The notes under the pieces were generated by a model. That model had not been told where the DNA came from, made no database searches, and saw nothing but the letters and a program-made list of their open reading frames with translations. From Treponema sp. (lineage in GTDB: Bacteria > Spirochaetota > Spirochaetia > Treponematales > Treponemataceae), in assembly GCA_017469785.1 (NCBI GenBank), contig JAFUFU010000031.1:1-43652 (forward strand): a stretch of DNA of 43,652 bases, given 5' to 3'. This document shows, one piece after another, positions 8,677-16,956 of the stretch. Each line of letters begins with the position of its first letter. Position 1 is the stretch's first letter. A program made the position numbers and the translations under genes.

Positions 8677-9522
8677 CTATTCTTTTACCGCGCCGACAGA
8701 TACGCCACGGATAATATTTCGTGAGAGGAACATGTACACGATTATAAGCGGAACAATAGCCATACAGATAATCATGTAGACCTGACCCATGTCGAATTTC
8801 TGATAGTCTGCGCTTCGAAGCTGTGCAATCAGAATCGGAATGGTTTTCTTCATTTTGCTGTTTATAACGAGAGCAGGGATGAAGTAATTGTTCCATGAGC
8901 TTACGAAAGCGAAGATTGCCTGAACAGCAATTGCCGGTTTCATGAGCGGAATGACAATCGTATTGAAGATTTTGAATTCCGGACATGCGTCTATTCGGGC
9001 TGCTTCGACGATTGAGTAGGGCAGGGTGGCCGTCATCGCCTGATACATATAGAAGAAAACAACGGGGGATGCAATTGCCGGGATAAAGAGGGCTGGGAGC
9101 GTGTCAATCATCTTGATTTTGATGAGAAGCTGAATGAAACCGAGGGAAGAAACCTGAGTCGGAATCATCATGATGGCAAGGATGATTTTGAATGCTGTCG
9201 CTTTTCCCTTGAAATTGTACATGTAGATTCCGTATGCTGTCATGGCAGAGAAATATGTTGTCAAAAGCGCTGACATGAAAGATACGAAAACGCTGTTGAA
9301 CAAGGCCCGGAGAACAGGCAGGTTCTTGTCGTTGAGAAGTTTGCCAAGATTGTCAAAGAAGGAGACTCCGAAGAAGGCTGAGAAACCTCTTTGAATCTGC
9401 GCGTGATTGCGGGTTGCGTTTACCACCAGAATAAAGAATGGAAACAAGGAGGCGATTGTCAACACAACAAGGAAGAGATAGCATAAATTTCGTCTCATAA
9501 AAGTAAGTTTTGTATGAATCAT
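8677..9522 (-). CDS. carbohydrate ABC transporter permease (MalG/CUT1 type)
   Basis: A 281-residue inner-membrane protein with about six hydrophobic segments. The EAA cytoplasmic loop reads EAARIDACPEFKIFNTIVIP (about 173-192), which contacts the ATPase. Closest in type to the second permease of CUT1 oligosaccharide importers. Its start lies one base after the stop of the upstream permease and its ribosome site (GGAGG) sits inside that gene, so translation is coupled. No ATPase gene is present in the cluster; a shared MsmX/UgpC-type ATPase elsewhere in the genome is likely. Probable cargo is glucan oligosaccharide, from context. Confidence 0.9.
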   Translation of the reverse strand: MIHTKLTFMRRNLCYLFLVVLTIASLFPFFILVVNATRNHAQIQRGFSAFFGVSFFDNLGKLLNDKNLPVLRALFNSVFVSFMSALLTTYFSAMTAYGIYMYNFKGKATAFKIILAIMMIPTQVSSLGFIQLLIKIKMIDTLPALFIPAIASPVVFFYMYQAMTATLPYSIVEAARIDACPEFKIFNTIVIPLMKPAIAVQAIFAFVSSWNNYFIPALVINSKMKKTIPILIAQLRSADYQKFDMGQVYMIICMAIVPLIIVYMFLSRNIIRGVSVGAVKE

Positions 9523-9523
9523 T

Positions 9524-10471
9524 TTATCGTCGTCCTCCGGTCATGTTTTTGTATTTTTTCATTGTCATTGAGTAAATGCTGAAGCTAAAGATGCTGGTAA
9601 GGAAGAAGGTGACTACAGAAACCGCGCCTGCCATACCGTAGTTTTTGCTTGCCAGATGTTTGTTCAGGTACATGATGAGCGTCATGCTTGTGCGGTTCGG
9701 GTTTCCTTCGCCGTTTGTCAAAATCTGCGGTACGTCGAACATCTGGATACCGCCGATAAGGCTTGTTATTAGGACGTAGATGAAAATCGGCATAAGCATC
9801 GGCATTGTGATTCGGAAGAAGACCTGAACCGGGTTCGCTCCATCGATTTTTGCCGCCTCGAAAATACTCTCATCAATTCCCATGATTCCGGCCATGAGCA
9901 GAATCGTTGTGTTTCCGTACCACATGAGGAAGTTCATCGTTGCGACCAGTCCCCGGGTCCATGCCTGTGAGCTGAGGAAGCGGATGTTCTCGGTGGCGAA
10001 GCCAAGCCTGATAAGGATGCTGTTTGCCGGACCGTTGTCCGAGAAAATCGTGAAGAACAACATTGCGAAGGCAGATGCCATAATCAAATTCGGCATGTAG
10101 ATGACCGTTTTGAAAAACTGCTGCCCCTTGATTCGGAGATCCGTGCTCGTGAACCAGACAGAAAGCAGGAGTGATATAAGAATCTGCGGAATGAAGCCCG
10201 CTATCCAAAGAATGAATGTGTTTCCGATGTAGCGGGGAATATCAGTCTTGAAAATCGCGATGAAATTTGCAAATCCGATGAATTTCGGGCCGATTTGCTG
10301 CAAACCAACCCGATAGTTTTCAAAGAAACTGTTTGCAAAAGTTGAAATCAGAGGGATGAGCGAGAATATCGTAAAAACGATAAAGAATGGCGCAATGAAA
10401 AAATATCCCCATCTGTTGAAATCATATCCTTTGCCTTTTTTTGTGGCTTTCATTTTTGTTTTTTCGTTCAT
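9524..10471 (-). CDS. carbohydrate ABC transporter permease (MalF/LacF type)
   Basis: A 315-residue inner-membrane protein with six or more hydrophobic helices. The EAA loop is visible as EAAKIDGANPVQVFFRITMP. This is the first permease of the CUT1 importer and pairs with the protein encoded immediately downstream. GAGGAT lies before the ATG. The gene follows the binding-protein gene by 34 bases, giving the usual order binding protein, permease, permease. Confidence 0.9.
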   Translation of the reverse strand: MNEKTKMKATKKGKGYDFNRWGYFFIAPFFIVFTIFSLIPLISTFANSFFENYRVGLQQIGPKFIGFANFIAIFKTDIPRYIGNTFILWIAGFIPQILISLLLSVWFTSTDLRIKGQQFFKTVIYMPNLIMASAFAMLFFTIFSDNGPANSILIRLGFATENIRFLSSQAWTRGLVATMNFLMWYGNTTILLMAGIMGIDESIFEAAKIDGANPVQVFFRITMPMLMPIFIYVLITSLIGGIQMFDVPQILTNGEGNPNRTSMTLIMYLNKHLASKNYGMAGAVSVVTFFLTSIFSFSIYSMTMKKYKNMTGGRR

Positions 10472-10505
10472 AGTAATCCTCGTAGTCCTCTGATTTCAAG
10501 AATTT

Positions 10506-11825
10506 TTATTTCTGCAAGTTCGGATACATCTCAAGGATTGAGCGGTAGAAATTGTCCCAAGCCTGGTCAAGAGTGATTTTTTCGTTAAAATAATCTTTCA
10601 TGGCAGACTGGATTTTCTCTGACATACCCTGATCGTACTGAGTGATGCAGCTCTTGTCGATGCTGGTTGCTGAATCCAGGAAGAATTTGATGTGGTTCTG
10701 GCCGCCGAGGAAGGGATTCTGATAATCGCTTGCTGCAACAGCTTCCATTGCGGGGATATTGTTTGTGAAATCACCAGATTTCTTTGCGATTTCTGTCATA
10801 ACGTCTGCATCGCAGGTAAGTGTCTTGAAGATATCGCGGATAATGTCGATGTTGTCTGTGCCTTTGCATGCGCAGAGCCAAGTGCCGCCCCAAGAGAATC
10901 CCTGAGGACCTTTGCAGAATGCCCAGTCACCGTATGAGCCATTTCCGACTGTTTTAGCTGCGTTCTGGTCTTCAAGTGAGCCAGGAGCCATAACGAAGTC
11001 GATGAACCATGCAGGGCCAAAGTAACCGAATACTTTTCCTTTTGCGCCCATGCCCTGAGTGCTTTCTGCTGACCAGAGTGAGGCCTTGTTGTTGTATCCG
11101 TTCTGTGTGAATTCTTTTGTCTGTGCAATCCATGCGTTAATCTGAGGATCGATGACAATTCGATTGTTTACGACCCATGGGTTTTTCATGTTGTCGCTGA
11201 ATACGCGGAATGCGTCATCATAGCCTGAGAGCATGAAATATCCCTTTGATTTTGCTTTCTTTGCCACTTCGTTGAATTTATCCCAGTCAGAGAGTGCGAG
11301 TCCGACTTCATCTGGATTGTCAGTGCCGAGAACAGCCTTTGCGATTGAGCGACGGTAGATGAATCCGCCAGGACAAGCCTGCCATGTAACGCCTTTGAGG
11401 ACACCGTTTGATGAAGTCATGATGTCCTTTGTGTATTTGTACTGATTTTTGATGTCATCCTGTGTAAGACCGACATCTTTGATTACGTCGAGCGTGAAGT
11501 CAGTGTCAACATATTTGAGCGCGTAGTCAGCCTCAACGAGGAACATGTCGATTTTTTCATCGGCTGGAAGTGAATCCTGTCTCATGAGGGCTTCATCGAG
11601 TTTATTCTGATATGCATTGTCCTGACTTGGTGTGATAATCCAGTTGACAGTGACATCGGCTGGAAGTTTTGCGGCAAAGTAGCTGTTGAATCGCTCCTGA
11701 AATTCAGTGTTCCAGACATGAATGTTCAGAACCTTGCCCGAGGCTGCTGATTTCTTGTCTGAATTACAGCCAGCGAGACCGACGAGTGAAGCAAGAGCCA
11801 GTGCGGCGATAACGATTTTTTTCAT
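10506..11825 (-). CDS. sugar ABC transporter substrate-binding lipoprotein
   Basis: A 439-residue type 1 extracellular solute-binding protein. The signal ends in lipobox GLAGC, followed by a Ser/Lys linker and a family-typical first strand (VLNIHVWNTEFQERF). GGAGG lies about seven bases before this ATG; an in-frame ATG nine codons earlier lacks a ribosome site and would spoil the signal peptide. It is the first gene of the importer operon, divergent from the AraC regulator, with a candidate promoter and inverted repeat in the space between. Ligand inferred from context: beta-glucan oligosaccharides such as laminari- or cello-oligomers. Confidence 0.9.
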   Translation of the reverse strand: MKKIVIAALALASLVGLAGCNSDKKSAASGKVLNIHVWNTEFQERFNSYFAAKLPADVTVNWIITPSQDNAYQNKLDEALMRQDSLPADEKIDMFLVEADYALKYVDTDFTLDVIKDVGLTQDDIKNQYKYTKDIMTSSNGVLKGVTWQACPGGFIYRRSIAKAVLGTDNPDEVGLALSDWDKFNEVAKKAKSKGYFMLSGYDDAFRVFSDNMKNPWVVNNRIVIDPQINAWIAQTKEFTQNGYNNKASLWSAESTQGMGAKGKVFGYFGPAWFIDFVMAPGSLEDQNAAKTVGNGSYGDWAFCKGPQGFSWGGTWLCACKGTDNIDIIRDIFKTLTCDADVMTEIAKKSGDFTNNIPAMEAVAASDYQNPFLGGQNHIKFFLDSATSIDKSCITQYDQGMSEKIQSAMKDYFNEKITLDQAWDNFYRSILEMYPNLQK

Positions 11826-11867
11826 ACGTTTTTCCTCCTTTTTGTATGACACTTTTCGTTTTGGTTA

Positions 11868-11905
11868 TTTTAAGAAATCATAATAAAGATTCTTAAAATT
11901 GTCTA
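11868..11905 (-). promoter_or_regulatory. candidate promoter and operator of the sugar importer operon
   Basis: On the minus strand TAGACA (11905-11900), 17 bases, then TATGAT (11882-11877) forms a possible -35/-10 pair. An inverted repeat TTTTAAGAA (11868-11876) / TTCTTAAAA (11890-11898) overlaps the spacer and start region. The half-site TTAAGAAATC recurs at 12005-12014 on the regulator side. This is a plausible binding site for the divergent AraC protein. Confidence 0.45.
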
Positions 11906-12061
11906 CTACAACCTTTTCGTAAATGATTCTAAGAGTGAATACCAGATAAAAATATCAAAAAAATGAAATGAACGTCAAAATTTTGGGATTTTTTTAGTAT
12001 TCAATTAAGAAATCTTATAATATAATCATATAACGACTTTTTGGGGATGTCAAAATAAAAA

Positions 12062-12817
12062 ATGGGAATACCAGACGAACTTGCCAAAATTGAATTTAAA
12101 AACCGCGAATATCTCATAAAACACATTTCTTACGACCGGGAAATGGCTTTTTACCAGAGTATCGGCAACGGTGACATGGAAGAAATGAAGCGTTTGTTTG
12201 TTCCGTTCAGTGTCGAAGGCTTCGGTAAGCTTAGCGATAATCCGCTTCGCAATCTCAAATATCATCTCATTATTACTGTGGCGATGATTACGCGCTATGT
12301 CATCGAGGCCGGGCTGGAGATGGAAGCCGCCTACAATCTGAGCGACATTTACATACGCAAGATTGATGTCTGTGGCAACGAGGACAGCATCCGTGAAATC
12401 CACGAGGAGTTGTGCGAGGCCTATGTCAAGCGAATGCAGGCCTGCAAGCGTCGCCGTCTGTACTCAAAGCCGGTCTCCCAGTGCATTGACTACATCTACG
12501 ATAACCTGCACGAAAAAATCAGCCTGGACGATTTGGCCGATGTGTCCGGCGTCAGCACGTCCTACATTTCAAAACTGTTCCATTCTGAAGTCGGAATAAC
12601 AATCGCTCAGTACATTCAGAAAAAGCGTGTGGATGCCGCAAAGAACCTGCTTCTCTTCACGGAATATTCCATCAGCGACATTTCAAATTATCTCCAGTTC
12701 AGCACTGAAAGTTATTTTATCAGCGTATTCCGAAAGTATTGCGGAGTAACGCCCAAAAAATTCCGCGAGGTTCATTTCCGCTCGAAATTGCCCCGCGGAG
12801 TTGATTCAAAGGAATAG
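12062..12817 (+). CDS. AraC family transcriptional regulator
   Basis: A 251-residue regulator. The C-terminal 100 residues form the AraC double helix-turn-helix: DDLADVSGVSTSYISKLF as the first, and a second around SDISNYLQFSTESYFISVFR with the family ending CGVTPKKFRE. The N-terminal part (1-135) has no recognisable cupin signature and is probably the effector-sensing part. Two overlapping TATAAT boxes lie at 12016-12026. There is no well-placed ribosome site, so the start is less certain than the gene. It is divergent from the sugar importer and its end overlaps by 12 bases the convergent phosphorylase gene; it probably controls both in response to glucan oligosaccharides. Confidence 0.9.
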   Translation: MGIPDELAKIEFKNREYLIKHISYDREMAFYQSIGNGDMEEMKRLFVPFSVEGFGKLSDNPLRNLKYHLIITVAMITRYVIEAGLEMEAAYNLSDIYIRKIDVCGNEDSIREIHEELCEAYVKRMQACKRRRLYSKPVSQCIDYIYDNLHEKISLDDLADVSGVSTSYISKLFHSEVGITIAQYIQKKRVDAAKNLLLFTEYSISDISNYLQFSTESYFISVFRKYCGVTPKKFREVHFRSKLPRGVDSKE

Positions 12818-15800
12818 TCGGATTTCCCTGATTTTGCCGCTTCTGGCAAACAAAAGCGCGCTTTCTTCTTTGGGAAGCGTGTACCCCTTGTATGAGCGTT
12901 CGCTCCCGTCCGCAAGAGAGACGCTCAGATTTTTCTGTGGATTCTGGGCTTTCCCAAGCGAATATGATATGGGCGTTCCGCACCAGGTAAAGTGAATCTG
13001 ATTTTTCTCGTCAAAATCTTTCTTTTCGAGATATGTCGGATTAAAAACAGCTTTTCCGTTTTCAATGCCGAGTCCCAGTTCCTTCCAGCGGCAGATAATC
13101 TCTTCCTTGACCTGTCCTGTCATGCCCGGCTGACGCGCTCCCTGCTTGAAAGGCGTGTGGGAGTAGGGATCAAAAGGAAATGCTCCGTATTCTTCCGGAG
13201 TCTTGCTGCTTCCGAGGCCTTTTTTGATATCCTTGTAAAAAAAGAGGAAACCGTCTTTTGCTCCTGTGATGTTTTCCTGAACGGCGAGCAGGAGCTTTGA
13301 GACCATGTGCCAGTAAATACAGCCCAAGCCTTCATAGGCGTAAAATGTTCCCGAACGGCCTGTGAATGAATTGTGCTTGAAAGTCTTTTCGTAGAGAGAC
13401 AGAAGCCGCTCTTTTTCGTATTCCTGGGGGCGTTCACGCTCGCCTAGACTTTCGAGCAGTTTTTTCATACATTCAGCGTTCTGGAAATCAGGGTTGAAAT
13501 GATATTTTCCCTCGATATCCTTAATCAGCGCGGAATTTCCGCTTCGTTTTATGAAATCTTCAAGGCCCGCAATGTCGCTGGCAGTCAGTGTATTTTTTTC
13601 AAGGAAATTTGGCAGCGTGCTGTTGGGGTAGAGCATATAGGAGTGCTGGTTTTCCTCAAACAGCTCGCTTTCGCGCATTTTTTCGAGAAGAGTGCGTTTT
13701 TCGTTTTTCGTCAGCAGGTTGCAGCTGAGAGCGGCCACTTGTCCTTCAAGCATCAGTTTAAGGTGAATGACTTGGATTTTATCATCAGTTATAATGAGCG
13801 AATTGTAGGCATGGAAAAGACCATCATCCCTTTTGTTTGCCTCGATTGATTTCTTCATGCAGTCTTCAAAGGCTTTGAGACATTGCGCGATTCTTTTTGC
13901 CGGAATCTCCGTGCAGTCTTCTGAAAAGCCGTTTTCGTACAGGGTTTTGCGCTCGCTTTCAAAAAGCAATCCGGTTTTGTCAGTGAAAGATTTTCGCTCT
14001 GAATCTGTAATTCCGTTTTTTGCCTTTGACTTGAGATTCTTGTAGATTTTTACCGCAGAGAAAAGAGTGTCGGCGACTGTGGTGCTGACCAGGAAAATCT
14101 TGTCTGATTTGTCAAGAATCTTAATCAGGAATGACAGCATACGCTCAAGATAGAAGAGCGTCACCACTGATGTACCGTAGCCCGCTAAAGCGTTGTTTGC
14201 GTCGTTCCATTCCGGACGCTGGGTATTCATCCAGATTCCGCCGTCAGGAACAAAGCTCAGGGCCTTTGCGAGAATCAGCTGAATAAGTTTTGTCGCCAGC
14301 GTTGTGAGTTGTACCGTACCCTGTTCGGTGAGGATGCAGCGCGCGTCAGTGCCGTATGATTTTTCACGTTCCCGGAGAATTTTGTCCAATTTGAAATCAA
14401 AAACGAGGGAATTTCGTGGATTTTTCAGAATTTCGTCATAATTTTTGATTCGGTAGGGAAGTGCGGCCGTCGAGAAAATCTTTTCATTCATAAGGGAGAG
14501 AAGCGAGTCCGAATCATAGTTGTAGAGGAATTCAAGGATTTTCTGAAGATAAATTACCTGATGATCGCCCCAGTATCCGAACTGGGCCCATGGATTTCCT
14601 TCTTCGGGTACTTCCCAGTCAAGACCCTCCCTGCTGATTCGATAGGGATTGTAGCCTTCCACTGTCATTGCGTTTACGAAGATGCTGCACACGTTCGCGG
14701 CGTATTCCGGATATGACCATAAAAGTGCTTCCCAGTTCTGGAAAATGTCGCGCCAGTTGCCCTCGTAATCTATTTTTTCGGAGCCGTCTTCTTCCTTGAG
14801 ATTGATATTGAATCTGTTCCATGGCCGGCTGGGGTCTCCGTGTCTGCGGGAGAAGGTGAGGGGAAGATATTCAAGGAAAAGCCGCTTGAAGTAGGGATTT
14901 CCGCTGTTGAAGAAAAGACTCTGCATTTTTTGGCGGGGGAGAGCCGCGTCCATTTTGATTCCGTTTTTCTGGATTATGGCCTGAATTTCCCCGGCGATTT
15001 TTTTGTCGCGCTTTCTGGTGAAGTCAATGAAATCTTTTATGAGAATGTTTCCCTTGTTTGCGAAAATTCCTCCCCGCATGATATTGAACATTACGTTCGT
15101 GCGGTGATGAAGGTCGGCGATTTCGTTTCCCGATGTCTGGATACCGTCAGCGGCTGCTATTTTTGCCTCCAGTGCTTCCTCGGTCTTTTTCATGTCTTCC
15201 GCCAGGAATTTCCATGCCTCTTCGCGGTTCGTGATTTGTGATTTCAGCTCAACCAGTTTTGAGGCGTCGTAATCAATGTCAAAAACCTGTTCCCAACATT
15301 CAGCCTCTTTTTCTCCCAAAATGCTCTGATGAATGATGAAGCATTGCCCGCGCTTCCCGTTCAGCTCTTTTTTCTGCGCCTGAAGGAATTCCGATTCACC
15401 GCTGACAAAAAGCGGTATGGCCTGGTCTGAAATGATGAGGGAATCTTTTGTGGTGAAATAGCAGACATTGGTTCTGAGCGATTCCCCGGGCTCAGCTTTG
15501 TCGGTGACGAGGGATGAAAGCGTAAAAAGCGCAATGTTTGATTCCGGCTCCACTTCTGTTTTTTTATAGGCATCAAGGAGGACGCTTTTATTGTTCTGGA
15601 TTGTGCTGTCCGCCGAAGATGGCATGATGTTCTGGCAACCGTCCAGAATTTCCAGATTTACCTTTCTGTCGCTGAGATTTTCGATTCTGGTGATTTTTAC
15701 AAGTCCGAACTTTTCGCTTGATGTCCACGCATAGCGGAAGGAGAGCGCAAGCATCAGGTTGATTTCCTCAAACCAGATTTTGTTGCCGTTCAGGCTTTTG

Positions 15801-16156
15801 TACAGGTTCCTTTGGATTCCGATTTTTTCGCTGTAGCGTGAAGATGTAGAAGACAGCAGATTTTCAAAGGGCTGCCAGATGATGCCTTTTTTGCCCTCGC
15901 TTTTGATTTTAATGATTGTCACGGAGCCGGTTGACCCCTTTGCATCCTGAATTTTGTCGCATGTATAATACGGAAAAATCGCATGGTCGGCGTTTTTTCG
16001 TCCTGCAGTGATTCCACCCTGCGCCCAGCAAAAATTCCACACATCGCTTGGACTGGTAATTGTCATGAAGAAGTCGTCCATTTCATCAAAATTTTCAATT
16101 TTGTAAAAAAGCTCACCGTCAAGATGAACGAGGTTTCCAGTCACACTTTTTTTCAT
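12806..16156 (-). CDS. large GH94-like glycoside phosphorylase (probable beta-glucan oligosaccharide phosphorylase)
   Basis: A 1116-residue cytoplasmic protein with no signal peptide. The N-terminal half is beta-rich; the second half has the helical-barrel look of the GH94/GH149/GH161 phosphorylase group, including RPEWNDANNALAGYG, where Asp652 of WND matches the catalytic acid of GH94 enzymes. Length near 1,100 fits the beta-1,3-glucan phosphorylase families GH149 and GH161 better than GH94 cellobiose phosphorylase (about 800). Sequence alone does not let me pick the family. Such enzymes turn oligosaccharide plus phosphate into glucose-1-phosphate. GGAGGA just before this ATG sets the start (an ATG nine codons earlier lacks one). 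Neighbours (GH16, sugar importer, hexokinase) support a laminarin or mixed-glucan route. Confidence 0.7.
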   Translation of the reverse strand: MKKSVTGNLVHLDGELFYKIENFDEMDDFFMTITSPSDVWNFCWAQGGITAGRKNADHAIFPYYTCDKIQDAKGSTGSVTIIKIKSEGKKGIIWQPFENLLSSTSSRYSEKIGIQRNLYKSLNGNKIWFEEINLMLALSFRYAWTSSEKFGLVKITRIENLSDRKVNLEILDGCQNIMPSSADSTIQNNKSVLLDAYKKTEVEPESNIALFTLSSLVTDKAEPGESLRTNVCYFTTKDSLIISDQAIPLFVSGESEFLQAQKKELNGKRGQCFIIHQSILGEKEAECWEQVFDIDYDASKLVELKSQITNREEAWKFLAEDMKKTEEALEAKIAAADGIQTSGNEIADLHHRTNVMFNIMRGGIFANKGNILIKDFIDFTRKRDKKIAGEIQAIIQKNGIKMDAALPRQKMQSLFFNSGNPYFKRLFLEYLPLTFSRRHGDPSRPWNRFNINLKEEDGSEKIDYEGNWRDIFQNWEALLWSYPEYAANVCSIFVNAMTVEGYNPYRISREGLDWEVPEEGNPWAQFGYWGDHQVIYLQKILEFLYNYDSDSLLSLMNEKIFSTAALPYRIKNYDEILKNPRNSLVFDFKLDKILREREKSYGTDARCILTEQGTVQLTTLATKLIQLILAKALSFVPDGGIWMNTQRPEWNDANNALAGYGTSVVTLFYLERMLSFLIKILDKSDKIFLVSTTVADTLFSAVKIYKNLKSKAKNGITDSERKSFTDKTGLLFESERKTLYENGFSEDCTEIPAKRIAQCLKAFEDCMKKSIEANKRDDGLFHAYNSLIITDDKIQVIHLKLMLEGQVAALSCNLLTKNEKRTLLEKMRESELFEENQHSYMLYPNSTLPNFLEKNTLTASDIAGLEDFIKRSGNSALIKDIEGKYHFNPDFQNAECMKKLLESLGERERPQEYEKERLLSLYEKTFKHNSFTGRSGTFYAYEGLGCIYWHMVSKLLLAVQENITGAKDGFLFFYKDIKKGLGSSKTPEEYGAFPFDPYSHTPFKQGARQPGMTGQVKEEIICRWKELGLGIENGKAVFNPTYLEKKDFDEKNQIHFTWCGTPISYSLGKAQNPQKNLSVSLADGSERSYKGYTLPKEESALLFARSGKIREIRLFL

Positions 16157-16257
16157 AGGTTCCTCCGAAGTAGATATGAGCAAATTATTGCCGTGATTTT
16201 TTGCGGAAAACTATCAAAAAATATTTTTTTATGTCAAAGTTTTGCGATTAAATCATA

Positions 16258-16866
16258 ATGCTGAGAAAATTCTTTTTATTGTTTCTATTGACCATTACTT
16301 TAAATATTCTTACAATTTCAGTTACTATGAATAGCAACGGCGTGTTGGAAAAATTGTTACATTCCTTTGAAGACTATTATACAGTTTCCACATCAAACGT
16401 GGCCGCTCCATTTGTCGCTGAAGCTGAATTCAAATCCCACAATGAGCAGTACATGCTTGTCAGGGTCGCAAAAATCGCTGACATTGATTCCAATGACTTT
16501 GTTTTCTTCTATATAGATGATGAGATTCTGACTCAAGCTCAGAATGACGGTCGTGCTGGAGCTGTTTCAGCATCCCTTCCCCCCGAAAAAATCACTGAGC
16601 TTTCAGAACTTGCCTGGGAGCGAGGTTTGTCAAAAATCACTCCCTATTACGGCCATCGAAATTCAGATGTCACGCTTATCATTCTTGCCGAGAAATTTCC
16701 AGAAGATTCCTTCAAAACCGTCAAAAAACTCAAATTTTACAAATCATATAAATTCGGCCTTTATGGCTGGAGTGCTTTTCGGGCATTAGCTTATGAGACT
16801 TCAACAGGGCGGGCGGTCACAAATCGCCGCGGCTCGGACCTGAAGAAACTTGTAGGCTCGCTATAA
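16258..16866 (+). CDS. exported or membrane-anchored protein of unknown function
   Basis: A 202-residue protein with one N-terminal hydrophobic segment (FFLLFLLTITLNILTISV) that may be a signal peptide or anchor. The rest is soluble and alternates beta and alpha; no known domain was recognised. There is no clear ribosome site before the ATG, and an A/T-rich TTAAAT lies four bases upstream, so the start is uncertain or the mRNA leaderless. It is divergent from the phosphorylase gene (101 bases apart) and precedes cstA without obvious coupling. Confidence 0.55.
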   Translation: MLRKFFLLFLLTITLNILTISVTMNSNGVLEKLLHSFEDYYTVSTSNVAAPFVAEAEFKSHNEQYMLVRVAKIADIDSNDFVFFYIDDEILTQAQNDGRAGAVSASLPPEKITELSELAWERGLSKITPYYGHRNSDVTLIILAEKFPEDSFKTVKKLKFYKSYKFGLYGWSAFRALAYETSTGRAVTNRRGSDLKKLVGSL

Positions 16867-16886
16867 AAAAAGTTTTCCCAGAATAG

Positions 16887-16931
16887 GCGGCGGTAAAAAC
16901 TTGCAGATTCCTTGCGTCTATGCAAAGCCGC
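16887..16931 (+). promoter_or_regulatory. leader hairpin before cstA
   Basis: GCGGC (16887-16891) can pair with GCCGC (16927-16931), and inside it TTGCA (16901) with TGCAA (16921), just before the AGGAAAGGAG ribosome site of cstA. It could be a terminator of the gene before or a leader structure; no T run follows. Confidence 0.3.
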
Positions 16932-16956
16932 TTCCGCGGGAGGAAAGGAGTTCTAA

